DNA of 33,718 nt from Rummeliibacillus pycnus_B (GCF_050459865.1 NZ_JBCMNM010000109.1:1-33718); one strand, 5' to 3'. Counted from the first letter of the stretch, positions 8,175 through 15,600 are shown. Numbers and translations are program-made. The notes: generated by a model not told the origin, from the sequence alone.

Positions 8175-9165
8175 TAAAATTTATCCCCTTTTCTATTTGA
8201 CCTTCAAGAGTAATTTCAGCTGGAAGTTGATATGAATTTCCTTTTCCAATTGCTTTAAATGCATCTCCTAAATTACTATCAGCTAAAATTTCAAATACTG
8301 CCGAGGTTCTTTGATTTGATGGGAAATGGACAAGACGTTGTGCTACGATCCCTAAAACAGTTTGTTTTAGCTCTTCCAGTGAAACACCTAAATCTAATAA
8401 TCGATATAAACAGCCGATGGTATCTTTACTATGAATAGTTGTTAAAACTAAATGCCCTGTCAAAACAGCTTCAATTGCAATTTGGGCTGTTTCTCGGTCT
8501 CTAATTTCTCCTATCATAATTACGTCAGGAGAATGTCTTAATATCGCCTTAAGACCAACAGCATAAGTGACTCCAGCTCTTTCATTAACCTGAATTTGCA
8601 ACAAATGAGATTGATTATTTTCCACAGGATCTTCCAAAGAAATGATGTGTTTTTGATGATTAGTTGCAAGATGATGAATTAATGAATACAAAGTAGTGGA
8701 CTTGCCACAGCCAGTTGGCCCAGTTACAAATATAATGCCTTGGGGTTGCTCAACAAGCTTGAGTAATTGTTTTGCAGAATGATCAAATAGGCTTAATTCT
8801 GAAATAGGTAATGTCCGATTTTGAAGCATTAATCTTATAACGAGACTTTCTCTAAAAAAAACAGAAGGCAAGGTAGAGACACGAAAAGAAATTTGTTGTT
8901 CATTGAATTGTTGCTCGAATGAGCCACTTTGGGGTTTGCGTTTTTCACTTATATCTAAAGAGGATAGATATTTCAAATAGGAAATCATACGATCTCCAAT
9001 ATCAAGGGGAAGGTGGCCAGCAGATATTAGCTGTCCAAATTTTCGATAGTATATTTCATACCGTTCAGCAGTCGGCATTAGATGTAAATCTGAGGCACCA
9101 AAATGCAAAGCTTTTTGTAAAAACTGTATCGATTTTTGTTCTATAATAGTTTCAGTAAAAGACAT
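8134..9165 (-). CDS. comGA: ComGA, competence pseudopilus assembly ATPase
   Basis: GspE/PilB-type hexameric secretion ATPase at the cytoplasmic face of the membrane, powering pseudopilus assembly for DNA uptake. Walker A GPTGCGKST is near residues 149-157, the Asp box near 176-181, Walker B DVIMIGEIRD near 214-223 and the His box HLVLTTIHS near 238-246. The start is the ATG at 9165 with GGAGG immediately upstream; the frame runs back to a TTG at 9180 that lies within the Shine-Dalgarno sequence. First gene of comGA-G, divergent from the SufR-like regulator. Confidence 0.96.
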   Translation of the reverse strand: MSFTETIIEQKSIQFLQKALHFGASDLHLMPTAERYEIYYRKFGQLISAGHLPLDIGDRMISYLKYLSSLDISEKRKPQSGSFEQQFNEQQISFRVSTLPSVFFRESLVIRLMLQNRTLPISELSLFDHSAKQLLKLVEQPQGIIFVTGPTGCGKSTTLYSLIHHLATNHQKHIISLEDPVENNQSHLLQIQVNERAGVTYAVGLKAILRHSPDVIMIGEIRDRETAQIAIEAVLTGHLVLTTIHSKDTIGCLYRLLDLGVSLEELKQTVLGIVAQRLVHFPSNQRTSAVFEILADSNLGDAFKAIGKGNSYQLPAEITLEGQIEKGINFSAITLNPKKTLGG

Positions 9166-9217
9166 TTTACCTCCTCTCAACCATGCAAGTAATGACCGCT
9201 CTTTACTTGTTATCAGT

Positions 9218-9246
9218 ATTATACATGGTCTATATTGGAAATGGAA
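9218..9246 (-). promoter_or_regulatory. Candidate comG operon promoter
   Basis: A perfect TATAAT on the minus strand (9218-9223), about 50 bases before the comGA start, with only a poor -35 (TTCCAT) at 17-base spacing. A good -10 with a weak -35 is what an activator-dependent promoter looks like. comG is ComK-dependent in B. subtilis, but I found no convincing pair of AAAA-N5-TTTT boxes here. Confidence 0.5.
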
Positions 9247-9466
9247 GGATTTATTTCAACTTAATATTCATTACAATTATCCTGAACTACATAATAATTA
9301 TAGTGCTATTTCACTTAATACAATGAGAGTTCAGCAATAATTTCGATAAAAAATAAGAAACTTCCACAAAATAATCACATTTTCTAGAAGAATTGTTTTT
9401 TTCTACTGCTACAATTGAATTATTGATTTATAATAAGAGTATTCATATAGGAGGTGAAGATATTAC

Positions 9467-10162
9467 ATGTTGAATCCACTAAAAGTTACAAGTACTTTAT
9501 CAGATGAAACTAGATTTTCCATATACCAATTTATGCTACAGGAAAAGAAATCGTTTTCTGTTCAGGAAATTGCAGATCGATTTCATATTCATCCTAATGT
9601 AGCAAGACTACATTTAACAAAACTTACTGAAATTGAAGTAATCAGTTCAGAATATGAAAAGACTGGTAAAGGTGGCAGACCAGGACGAAGATATAAAGCT
9701 GAGGGAAATGGCGTTACATTATCATTTCCAAAAAGAAATTACGATGAGTTACTTAAATGGACGCTTGACATCCTTTCTGAATTCGGAGACGAAGCAAATA
9801 ATATAGGCAAAAAAGTTTGTTATAAAAAAGGTGCTGAAGACATGGATAAATATGTCTTAAGTCACGGAAAAGATCGACTTCAACTTACATTTGACGAAAA
9901 AGTTGAGTTCATCAATGAGGCAGCATCACTTGTTGGTTATGTACCTTTAATCAAAGAAACTCCAAATGGAAAAACAATATCTTTTGCAGTTTATAATTGC
10001 CCATATCATAATGAAATACAAGAACATGCAACACTAATTTGTGACCTGCACGAATCATATTTAAAAGGTCAATTCGATACTCTCTTCGATGTAAAAGATT
10101 TCGATCAAATTGAAAGTATGACTAGTAGTTGTGATTACTGTACTTATCGAATTACTGTATAA
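9467..10162 (+). CDS. SufR-like winged-helix regulator with C-terminal cysteine cluster
   Basis: DNA-binding regulator, 231 residues. An ArsR/DeoR-like winged helix-turn-helix covers about residues 10-80: FSVQEIADRFHIHPNVARLHLTKL is the recognition region and GKGGRPGRRYK the wing. The C-terminal part carries cysteines at 178 (NCPYH), 192 (ICDLH), 222 and 225 (SCDYC). This C-x13-C-x29-C spacing with NCPYH is the pattern of SufR-type regulators that bind an Fe-S cluster; redox or iron sensing is inferred, not shown. AGGAGGTG precedes the ATG. It is transcribed divergently from comG. No suf genes are nearby, so its targets are unknown; the comG-side intergenic region is one candidate. Confidence 0.8.
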   Translation: MLNPLKVTSTLSDETRFSIYQFMLQEKKSFSVQEIADRFHIHPNVARLHLTKLTEIEVISSEYEKTGKGGRPGRRYKAEGNGVTLSFPKRNYDELLKWTLDILSEFGDEANNIGKKVCYKKGAEDMDKYVLSHGKDRLQLTFDEKVEFINEAASLVGYVPLIKETPNGKTISFAVYNCPYHNEIQEHATLICDLHESYLKGQFDTLFDVKDFDQIESMTSSCDYCTYRITV

Positions 10163-10177
10163 TATAATATCTCTTAA

Positions 10178-10220
10178 GGCTTTGTGAATTTTTTACACTA
10201 CATTGTCACAAAGTCTTTTT
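10178..10220 (+). terminator. Terminator of the SufR-like gene
   Basis: GGCTTTGTGA pairs with TCACAAAGTC (one G-U) across an 18-base loop, followed by TTTTT. It lies 16 bases after the stop codon. Confidence 0.7.
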
Positions 10221-10230
10221 AAGTAGCGGT

Positions 10231-10259
10231 TTACATGTATCATTATAATCATTTATAAT
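10231..10259 (+). promoter_or_regulatory. Sigma-A promoter of the DUF2626 gene
   Basis: TTACAT, 17-base spacer, perfect TATAAT at 10254-10259. The start would be near 10266, giving a leader of about 36 bases before the ATG at 10302. The -10 is overlapped by the PerR/Fur-like box at 10253-10267. Confidence 0.75.
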
Positions 10260-10267
10260 GATTATGA
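10253..10267 (+). promoter_or_regulatory. PerR/Fur-family operator-like box
   Basis: TTATAATGATTATGA differs from the B. subtilis PerR consensus TTATAATNATTATAA at one informative position and from the Fur consensus TGATAATNATTATCA at two. It sits across the -10 and start region of the DUF2626 promoter, a classic repressing position. A second palindrome, TAATCATT-TAT-AATGATTA (10246-10264), overlaps it. Which family member binds is not decided by the sequence. Confidence 0.55.
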
Positions 10268-10301
10268 GATTATTGTGTCGTCGAAAAGGAGGGAATAATA
10301 C

Positions 10302-10544
10302 ATGGATAATATGTATAAGGTGCTTGGCTTCTGGACAGGTATTTTCGCAGTTATGTTTTATTTAGGTGATATGAAAGAAGTTTCGCTATTATTCTTAGCT
10401 AACACAGGATTTTTCCTTCTATTAGGTTTCTTAAACCTTACAGAACGTATGTATATGTATATTTTCGGTGCATACTTAACAGTATTCTTTGCTGGATTCA
10501 CATATTATACTACATTCATTCACGTACCAGGTTTAGAACATTAA
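10302..10544 (+). CDS. yqgY: DUF2626 family membrane protein (YqgY-like)
   Basis: 80-residue membrane protein of the DUF2626 family, function unknown. Three hydrophobic segments fill most of the chain: about 7-21, 27-44 and 51-70 (MYIFGAYLTVFFAGFTYYTTF). It has a strong AAAGGAGGG Shine-Dalgarno and its own promoter and terminator, so it is a single-gene transcript. The PerR/Fur-like box on the -10 suggests metal or peroxide control. The name follows the matching gene order in B. subtilis. Confidence 0.85.
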   Translation: MDNMYKVLGFWTGIFAVMFYLGDMKEVSLLFLANTGFFLLLGFLNLTERMYMYIFGAYLTVFFAGFTYYTTFIHVPGLEH

Positions 10545-10548
10545 TAGT

Positions 10549-10580
10549 TAAAAAAAGACAGTCAATTGACTGTCTTTTTT
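10549..10580 (+). terminator. Terminator of the DUF2626 gene
   Basis: GACAGTCA-AT-TGACTGTC perfect hairpin followed by TTTTTT, just after the stop. An A-run on the other side would let it also work on the minus strand. Confidence 0.9.
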
Positions 10581-10607
10581 CTTTCTTCTTTCTTCTAGTT
10601 TTCACTA

Positions 10608-10636
10608 TTGACATAATGTAAAAGGTTATATATTAT
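10608..10636 (+). promoter_or_regulatory. Strong sigma-A promoter of a putative small RNA
   Basis: Consensus TTGACA at 10608-10613, exact 17-base spacer, TATTAT at 10631-10636. No gene with a ribosome site follows before the terminator at 10717-10744. It is the best consensus promoter I saw in the window. Confidence 0.75.
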
Positions 10637-10642
10637 ATATTA

Positions 10643-10744
10643 GTAGCTTAACTTTATCCCTCCCATTTATATATGGTGAGAAAACATCCCCTAAATGAAG
10701 ATAATATCTTCGACTTAAAGAGGCCTCGATTGCCTCTTTTTTTT
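10643..10744 (+). ncRNA. Putative C-rich small regulatory RNA
   Basis: A roughly 100-nt transcript is predicted between a consensus promoter and a strong terminator. From 5' to 3' it contains a C-rich stretch TCCCTCCC (10657-10664), a small CCAT/ATGG hairpin, an open CATCCCCT (10685-10692), a perfect GAAGAT-AAT-ATCTTC hairpin (10697-10711) and the terminator hairpin. Two unpaired C-rich motifs are the hallmark of Firmicutes sRNAs such as RsaE/RoxS and FsrA, which pair with Shine-Dalgarno sequences. I do not recognise it as a named RNA. A 25-codon frame from ATGGTGAGAAAACA exists inside it but has no ribosome site and runs into the terminator. Confidence 0.6.
10717..10744 (+). terminator. Terminator of the putative small RNA
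   Basis: AAAGAGGC pairs with GCCTCTTT around a 7-base loop, then a run of T residues. No annotated gene lies directly upstream, so it needs a transcript of its own to explain it. Confidence 0.85.
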
Positions 10745-10905
10745 GTATAAATTCTACGAAAATTCATTTAAAACTTTATATACATATTAGGTGTCTAACC
10801 TTAGTATTAAGATTACAAAAAATATTTATTTTGTACCAACACTTTCCTGATACTAGGGCACTGAAAAGTTATTTTTTAACAAAAATTTTGTTTTGCAATT
10901 TATTG

Positions 10906-11076
10906 TTGAAGTAGAATCAGTGAAGCGATGCAGGGGCAACCCTTTACCCACGGGAAAACAAACCAGACGAGAGCCCGCAGAGCGATTAAGGAACGGAGTC
11001 GTTGCCACATCCTGTTGCCCCGAGGAAGCTCGTCTGTTCGGTTATTCCGCGAAAAGCGAAGCTAATTCCACTTCAA
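10906..11076. repeat. Structured GC-rich intergenic repeat
   Basis: About 171 bp, far more GC-rich than its surroundings. The ends pair: TTGAAGTAGAATCAG (10906-10920) with CTAATTCCACTTCAA (11062-11076), allowing G-U pairs. Inside, GACGAG pairs with CTCGTC across TTGCCACATCCTGTTGCCCC. It shares GCCACATCCTGT-GC and CCCGAGGA with the repeat at 26711-26902, and its right end is repeated inverted at 33647-33718. It ends about 50 bases from the 3' end of the yqgX-like gene. The open frame across it is a by-product of GC content, not a gene. Confidence 0.75.
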
Positions 11077-11127
11077 GCAATAGCAGATTTGTGAGTTTCT
11101 ATTTACTTTTTGAACAGATCTATGCAA

Positions 11128-11766
11128 TTAGAATCCGTTCAAGAATGGATTTTGTTCCATTTCTATATCAACTCTTGTTGGATTCCCATGACCCGGATAA
11201 ATGATTGTCTCTTCATCAAGCGTTAATAATTTATCATGAATAGATGCTAATAGTAGCTTACTATTTCCCTCTTCTAGATCTGTCCGACCAATACTTCCTT
11301 CAAAAAGTGTATCTCCGACAATCGCAAATCCTTCATCTTCAAAAACAAATGAAATACTGCCAGGTGAATGTCCTGGAGTGTGCAAAATTTCTAATTTAAA
11401 ATTACCAAGCTCAAGTATTTTTTCCTTCTCAATTAAATAATCAGCTGGAGAAATTATTACATCCGGTATTTCAGCATAGCGTCCTGATCCATTCTTCATT
11501 GGATCTTTCAACCAGCTTGATTCCTTCTTGTGTAGGTAGACTGGTATCTTGAACGAATCTCTAACAGTATCTACAGCTGCAATATGATCAAAATGCGCAT
11601 GGGTTAATAAAATCCCAACCGGGTTTAAATTAAGAGCTCTTATTTGACGCACAAGTTTATCGCCTTCTCCTCCTGGATCAATAACTAAACATTCTTTATC
11701 AGAATTACTTACTAAATAACAATTAGCTTGAACAGGCCCAAGTGGGTACGTACGTATATTTAACAT
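11128..11766 (-). CDS. yqgX: Metallo-beta-lactamase-fold hydrolase (YqgX-like, glyoxalase II-like)
   Basis: Cytoplasmic hydrolase of the hydroxyacylglutathione hydrolase-like branch of the metallo-beta-lactamase superfamily. 212 residues. The metal site is seen in THAHFDH (residues 55-61), then GHSPGS, VGDTLFEGSIGRTD and YPGHGNPT near the C-terminus. The substrate cannot be told; in Bacillus this branch may act on bacillithiol-linked thioesters, which is inference. I start it at the ATG at 11766 with GAGGTG 6 bases upstream; the frame extends to a GTG at 11775 inside that ribosome site. Monocistronic by position; the GC-rich repeat lies just downstream. Confidence 0.9.
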   Translation of the reverse strand: MLNIRTYPLGPVQANCYLVSNSDKECLVIDPGGEGDKLVRQIRALNLNPVGILLTHAHFDHIAAVDTVRDSFKIPVYLHKKESSWLKDPMKNGSGRYAEIPDVIISPADYLIEKEKILELGNFKLEILHTPGHSPGSISFVFEDEGFAIVGDTLFEGSIGRTDLEEGNSKLLLASIHDKLLTLDEETIIYPGHGNPTRVDIEMEQNPFLNGF

Positions 11767-11913
11767 TCTTATCACCTCATTCTCATTATACAGATAAAAA
11801 TATAGTTTGCTACTATCTTGTTAATCTTTCGAATGGCATAGAAAGCTGTCAAGACTTGTCATTAAAAAAGCTACTTTTGGGGAGTACGTTCAAATTTCCG
11901 TCACTTTTTATTC

Positions 11914-11942
11914 TCGACAAACGTTAAAAATAGCTTTACAAT
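11914..11942 (+). promoter_or_regulatory. Sigma-A promoter of the DUF2759 gene
   Basis: TCGACA, 17-base spacer, TACAAT. The start would be near 11949, about 50 bases before the TTG start codon. Confidence 0.65.
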
Positions 11943-11961
11943 AGAGAAGGAATAATGTTTA

Positions 11962-11983
11962 CGACATTCATTTTCTGATGTCG
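11962..11983 (+). repeat. Inverted repeat in the DUF2759 leader
   Basis: CGACAT and ATGTCG are separated by 10 bases and end directly before the AAAGGAG ribosome site. It may form a small hairpin affecting translation. Confidence 0.5.
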
Positions 11984-11998
11984 AAAGGAGTGTCTATA

Positions 11999-12181
11999 TT
12001 GAACTTATTAATGGTTATTTTTGGCCTAGTATCCATCCTAGGTCTAATTGGAACTGTGCAAGCTCTTAAAGAAAAAGCTATTCTTGGTATTATCTTTAAC
12101 TTTGCAGCGTTCGCAGTATTTGGATGGTTCGTAGTTATGACTGTCCTAAATCAAGGTTTCCCACCAAGCCTTCATCACTAA
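11999..12181 (+). CDS. yqgW: DUF2759 family small membrane protein (YqgW-like)
   Basis: 60-residue protein with two hydrophobic helices (about 2-22, MVIFGLVSILGLIGTVQAL, and 29-50, LGIIFNFAAFAVFGWFVVMTVL). Function unknown. The start is the TTG at 11999, 8 bases after AAAGGAG; the frame begins at an ATG at 11978, but that would put the ribosome site inside the gene. It has its own promoter and terminator. The family and name are assigned from sequence recognition and the conserved gene order with yqgX and yqgY. Confidence 0.8.
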   Translation: MNLLMVIFGLVSILGLIGTVQALKEKAILGIIFNFAAFAVFGWFVVMTVLNQGFPPSLHH

Positions 12182-12199
12182 TTGAAAATTGGTAGAAGT

Positions 12200-12233
12200 A
12201 AGGATATCCCATACTGGATATCCTTTTTATTTT
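12200..12233 (+). terminator. Terminator of the DUF2759 gene
   Basis: AAGGATATCC pairs with GGATATCCTT around a 6-base loop, followed by TTTATTTTT. The remaining gap to 12388 is AT-rich with nothing recognisable. Confidence 0.88.
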
Positions 12234-12388
12234 TGTTTAGAAAATTGTACATTAACTATTTGGTATTGGTAAATTTGAATGTTGTTATTTAAAAGGAATT
12301 TTTTATATCAATTGTTTGTATAAGTTTTGAAATTTAAACAATGAACCCTCAACCGTATACTTTCTTCTCTTCCCTTAGAAAATACATT

Positions 12389-13480
12389 CTATCCTTTTAG
12401 CAATAGCCATTTATTCATTTTAAATGGTTGAATGGTAAATATTTTTTCGTAATTATATCCAGTGAGACATACGCTACCTTTCGGAGAACAAATTATAGGT
12501 TCAAAATTTTTAATTTGATCTATTTTTCGGACACCATTTACAGAAGCATGTACTAGTTGGGATGTATTCTCTTCCTCATCTATTTTTCCACTCTTCGTAG
12601 GTAACAACGTTATAATCGATTGGTCATCAAGCCATTGAACTTCTGGGACAAACCATTGGGAGTAATTCGTTACAGCAGGCGCTTCCCATATTTGCTTTTT
12701 TGATCCTTTTTGTAATACATAGTGAAAAACTTCTCGTTTGAAATCTATTGAAACAATTAAGGTGGATTGTTTATAACAATTCACATAAACAACTTTCTGA
12801 TTTGGTAAGGATGTTTCTTGATTCTTTTTCCAATCTATTTTCGATAAGTTTCCACCCAAAAGAGGATTATTTTCTATTCTATTCATCCATAATATATCAT
12901 CATCTCGCCATACCCAAAATGGATTTTCTGATTGGAATTCATGTAATTGTTCTTTATCACCTTCATAGACATAACTTTTATATGAAAAATTATCATTAAA
13001 TGCAGCCAGTGCTAATAGGTTTTCATTATTGGGATTCCAAACAATAGAAAGCTCTGAGGATTTGACGTTAAAATTATGCAATGGTTTCCCCTTAGTCGAA
13101 AGGATTGTGATTTTTGCTGTTTTTTCATTACTCGCAGTTTGAATTAGTATTTGTTTCAAACTTGGATGTATGAATGCTTGTATAATGTCATCATTCGTAG
13201 AATAAATTAATTTCTTTTTCCCCGTTAATAAATTGTATTGAATTAATTGTTCTCCCTCTTGATTTTGTTCAATAATAAGAACATCAATTTCAGATAAGAA
13301 TCCAACAACACTATGTAGTTCTTCTGTTTTTAATCGATAAGGTACAACATTTGATATTTTGTTTACCGTTTCTACTGATTTTTTCTTAGATGTTTTCCTA
13401 TCATTATTCGAGTTCAAATGTTGTTGACATGCAACAAGGAATACGGCAGTAATAAGTAATAGATATGCAATTTTCTTCAT
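12389..13480 (-). CDS. yqgU: Putative lipoprotein (YqgU-like)
   Basis: Secreted lipoprotein of unknown function, 363 residues. The signal peptide MKKIAYLLLITAVFLVAC ends in a lipobox (LVAC) with the lipid-attached Cys at 18. The mature part has repeated beta-strand-like segments (for example NNENLLALAAFND, YVYEGDKEQLHEF, IWEAPAVTNYSQW) that suggest a beta-propeller-like fold; this is inference. I start it at the ATG at 13480, which has AAAGGAAG upstream, rather than the GTG at 13489. The position beside the LTA synthase matches B. subtilis yqgU. No clear terminator follows. Confidence 0.75.
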   Translation of the reverse strand: MKKIAYLLLITAVFLVACQQHLNSNNDRKTSKKKSVETVNKISNVVPYRLKTEELHSVVGFLSEIDVLIIEQNQEGEQLIQYNLLTGKKKLIYSTNDDIIQAFIHPSLKQILIQTASNEKTAKITILSTKGKPLHNFNVKSSELSIVWNPNNENLLALAAFNDNFSYKSYVYEGDKEQLHEFQSENPFWVWRDDDILWMNRIENNPLLGGNLSKIDWKKNQETSLPNQKVVYVNCYKQSTLIVSIDFKREVFHYVLQKGSKKQIWEAPAVTNYSQWFVPEVQWLDDQSIITLLPTKSGKIDEEENTSQLVHASVNGVRKIDQIKNFEPIICSPKGSVCLTGYNYEKIFTIQPFKMNKWLLLKG

Positions 13481-13593
13481 AGTTGCCACTTCCTTTCTAA
13501 CTATTCCATTATACGATTAAATTACAAAAAAACTAGCGATATCACAAAAAATTATTTACACCACACTAAACATGAAATTTAATATAGCCCTAA

Positions 13594-13628
13594 TAAAAAA
13601 ACCACATAGCTATTATAAGCTATGTGGT
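13594..13628 (-). terminator. Terminator of the LTA synthase gene
   Basis: On the minus strand ACCACATAGCT pairs with AGCTATGTGGT around a short loop, followed by seven T residues. It starts 19 bases after the stop codon. Confidence 0.92.
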
Positions 13629-13646
13629 CAGTGATATAACTATTAA

Positions 13647-15536
13647 TTATTTTCCATTATTCGTTTTCCCTGTACCATCATCGTAGAAACGAAGTAAGTC
13701 ACCATTAATAATCTTATCAGAGTATTCTAGTTTTTTGTTTGATTGCTCTATATAAGGTTGACACTTAGATGCATCTGTTTTTTCTCCAGTCGACTTGTCG
13801 TAACATACTTCACCAGCGTAAACTAATTTATCTGTTACAAATCGACCGTCACGGAATGTTACAAAGTCCTTATGATCTTTAGAGAATAAATCTGTACCCA
13901 TTTGCAAGTCATTTTTTGTATCGATACCTAGTAAATGTAAAACTGTTGGTCTTACGTCCATTTGGCCGGCAACTTCATGCATTTGTTTACCAACTCCAGA
14001 ATGTGGAATATGGATAAAGAATGGTACTTTTTGAAGTTGAGCAGAATCAAATGGCGTAATTGAATCTTTGCCTAAATATTGAGCCATTGCTTTATTGTGG
14101 TTTTCAGAAATACCATAGTGGTCACCATACATAACGATAATTGAGTTATCATATAAACCAGCTTTTTTTAGATCTGTAAACAATTCTTTAACCGCTTCAT
14201 CTGTATATCGTACAGTTTGGAAGTAATGATTTACAGTATTATCATCAGAAGTATACGGTTTAATCAATTGATCTTCCGGATCTGATGTGAATGGGAAGTG
14301 ATTTGATAATGTAAGCATTCGTGTATAGAATGGTTGTGGCATTTTTTTCATAATATCAACTGATTGGTCCATAAAAGGAATATCTTTTAGACCCCAGTTA
14401 GCTGAGTTTGCATCTGTTACATTATATGAATCTACATCATAGAAATGTTTAATATCTAATGCTTGATACATTATATCACGGTTCCAGAAACTCTTGTTAT
14501 TTGCATGAAGTACAGAAGTATAATAGCCATTACCATTAAGTTTTTCTGCCATAGAGTTGTATGTATTTCCACTGTTTGTGAAGAATACTGCACCTCGTCC
14601 TGTACCATATAAAGAGTTCTCAATAATAAACTCTGCATCAGATGTTTTACCTAAACCTGTTTGATGATAGAAATTATCAAAATAGAATGTATCTTTATCT
14701 TTTGATAGTTTATTAAGGAATGGCGTAATTTCTTGACCATTAACCTTATTGTTAATCACAAAGTTTTGAGTAGATTCAAGTGAAACGATAATTACATTAC
14801 GTTTTTTGGCAACCCCAAAGGTTTTTGGGTTATTTTCACCTTGGTTAGATTTAACATAGTTAGTTACATCTGATAAATCACTACCATCAGCTAAAACGCG
14901 TTGTGCATGTGATTTAGATTGAACGAAAACATCATATAACTGATAGTTGTAAGTACCAATATTCTTTACTAATAATTCACGGTCAAAGCTACGAGTTAAT
15001 AATTGTGGTCTTTCTGTTTCAGCAAGACCTAAATTTAAAAATAGCATTGCAAAAGATAACACAAAGTATGTGCGACGCATATTTGGTTTCACAATGGCTG
15101 CTTCTTTTGCAACAGGTAAGAATTTAACAGCTAAGATCAGCAACACGACATCTGTGAAATAGAAGATATCCGTCCAATACATAGAAGAAGATGCAGAGTT
15201 CCCTAAATCACTAAAATTACTAGTTTGGAACAATACAGGTAGTGTTATAAAGTCATTAAAGAATCTATAAAATGCAACATTTCCATAATTGACTATTGAT
15301 AAAATAATACTTGCTGTAATCATATAGCGATTTCGTACTTTAGAAGTCTTGAAGAATAGTGAAATCCCATAAATAAATAATAAAAACGCAAGCGGATTGA
15401 TCAATAAAATAAATTGTTGCATTAAATTTTCAATTTTCATATCAAATGCTGTTTGATAAGTGATATATGTTTTAATCCAAGTGGTGATAATTGCAATCAC
15501 CAATATTGAATGTTTAGGTATTTTTTTGAGTTTCAT
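13647..15536 (-). CDS. ltaS: Lipoteichoic acid synthase (LtaS/YqgS family)
   Basis: Polymerises glycerol phosphate from phosphatidylglycerol onto the glycolipid anchor of lipoteichoic acid. 629 residues. Five N-terminal membrane helices fill about residues 10-170; then the extracellular sulfatase-like domain carries E254 (VSLES), nucleophile T298 (GLGKTSD), H413 (LSNHFPF) and D472-H473 (YGDHYG), the manganese and catalytic residues known from S. aureus LtaS (E255, T300, H416, D475/H476). The start is the ATG at 15536 with AGGAGG 9 bases upstream. The frame stays open for 55 more codons, but the promoter at 15601-15629 lies inside that extension. By gene order it corresponds to B. subtilis yqgS; whether it is the main synthase cannot be told. 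Confidence 0.93.
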   Translation of the reverse strand: MKLKKIPKHSILVIAIITTWIKTYITYQTAFDMKIENLMQQFILLINPLAFLLFIYGISLFFKTSKVRNRYMITASIILSIVNYGNVAFYRFFNDFITLPVLFQTSNFSDLGNSASSSMYWTDIFYFTDVVLLILAVKFLPVAKEAAIVKPNMRRTYFVLSFAMLFLNLGLAETERPQLLTRSFDRELLVKNIGTYNYQLYDVFVQSKSHAQRVLADGSDLSDVTNYVKSNQGENNPKTFGVAKKRNVIIVSLESTQNFVINNKVNGQEITPFLNKLSKDKDTFYFDNFYHQTGLGKTSDAEFIIENSLYGTGRGAVFFTNSGNTYNSMAEKLNGNGYYTSVLHANNKSFWNRDIMYQALDIKHFYDVDSYNVTDANSANWGLKDIPFMDQSVDIMKKMPQPFYTRMLTLSNHFPFTSDPEDQLIKPYTSDDNTVNHYFQTVRYTDEAVKELFTDLKKAGLYDNSIIVMYGDHYGISENHNKAMAQYLGKDSITPFDSAQLQKVPFFIHIPHSGVGKQMHEVAGQMDVRPTVLHLLGIDTKNDLQMGTDLFSKDHKDFVTFRDGRFVTDKLVYAGEVCYDKSTGEKTDASKCQPYIEQSNKKLEYSDKIINGDLLRFYDDGTGKTNNGK

Positions 15537-15600
15537 TCCTAACATCCTCCTACTTTCTTTCGTTACATTTTTAGTTCCATAATTGAAAGAAACAAAATTT

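Noticed and set aside
9340..9440. ComK box pair upstream of comGA
   Set aside because: The nearest AAAA...TTTT has an 8-base rather than a 5-base spacer and no second box at a proper distance.
10178..10220. Possible Rex operator (TTGTGA...TCACAA)
   Set aside because: The half sites are 18 bases apart and form the stem of a terminator with a T-run directly after the stop codon.
10673..10750. A 25-codon frame (MVRKHPLNEDN...) inside the small RNA candidate
   Set aside because: No Shine-Dalgarno sequence lies before the ATG and the frame passes through the terminator hairpin, so it is more likely non-coding, though a peptide cannot be fully excluded.
10893..11204. A 103-codon plus-strand frame
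   Set aside because: It lies on the GC-rich repeat and runs into the 3' end of yqgX on the other strand. It has no ribosome site and no protein-like pattern.
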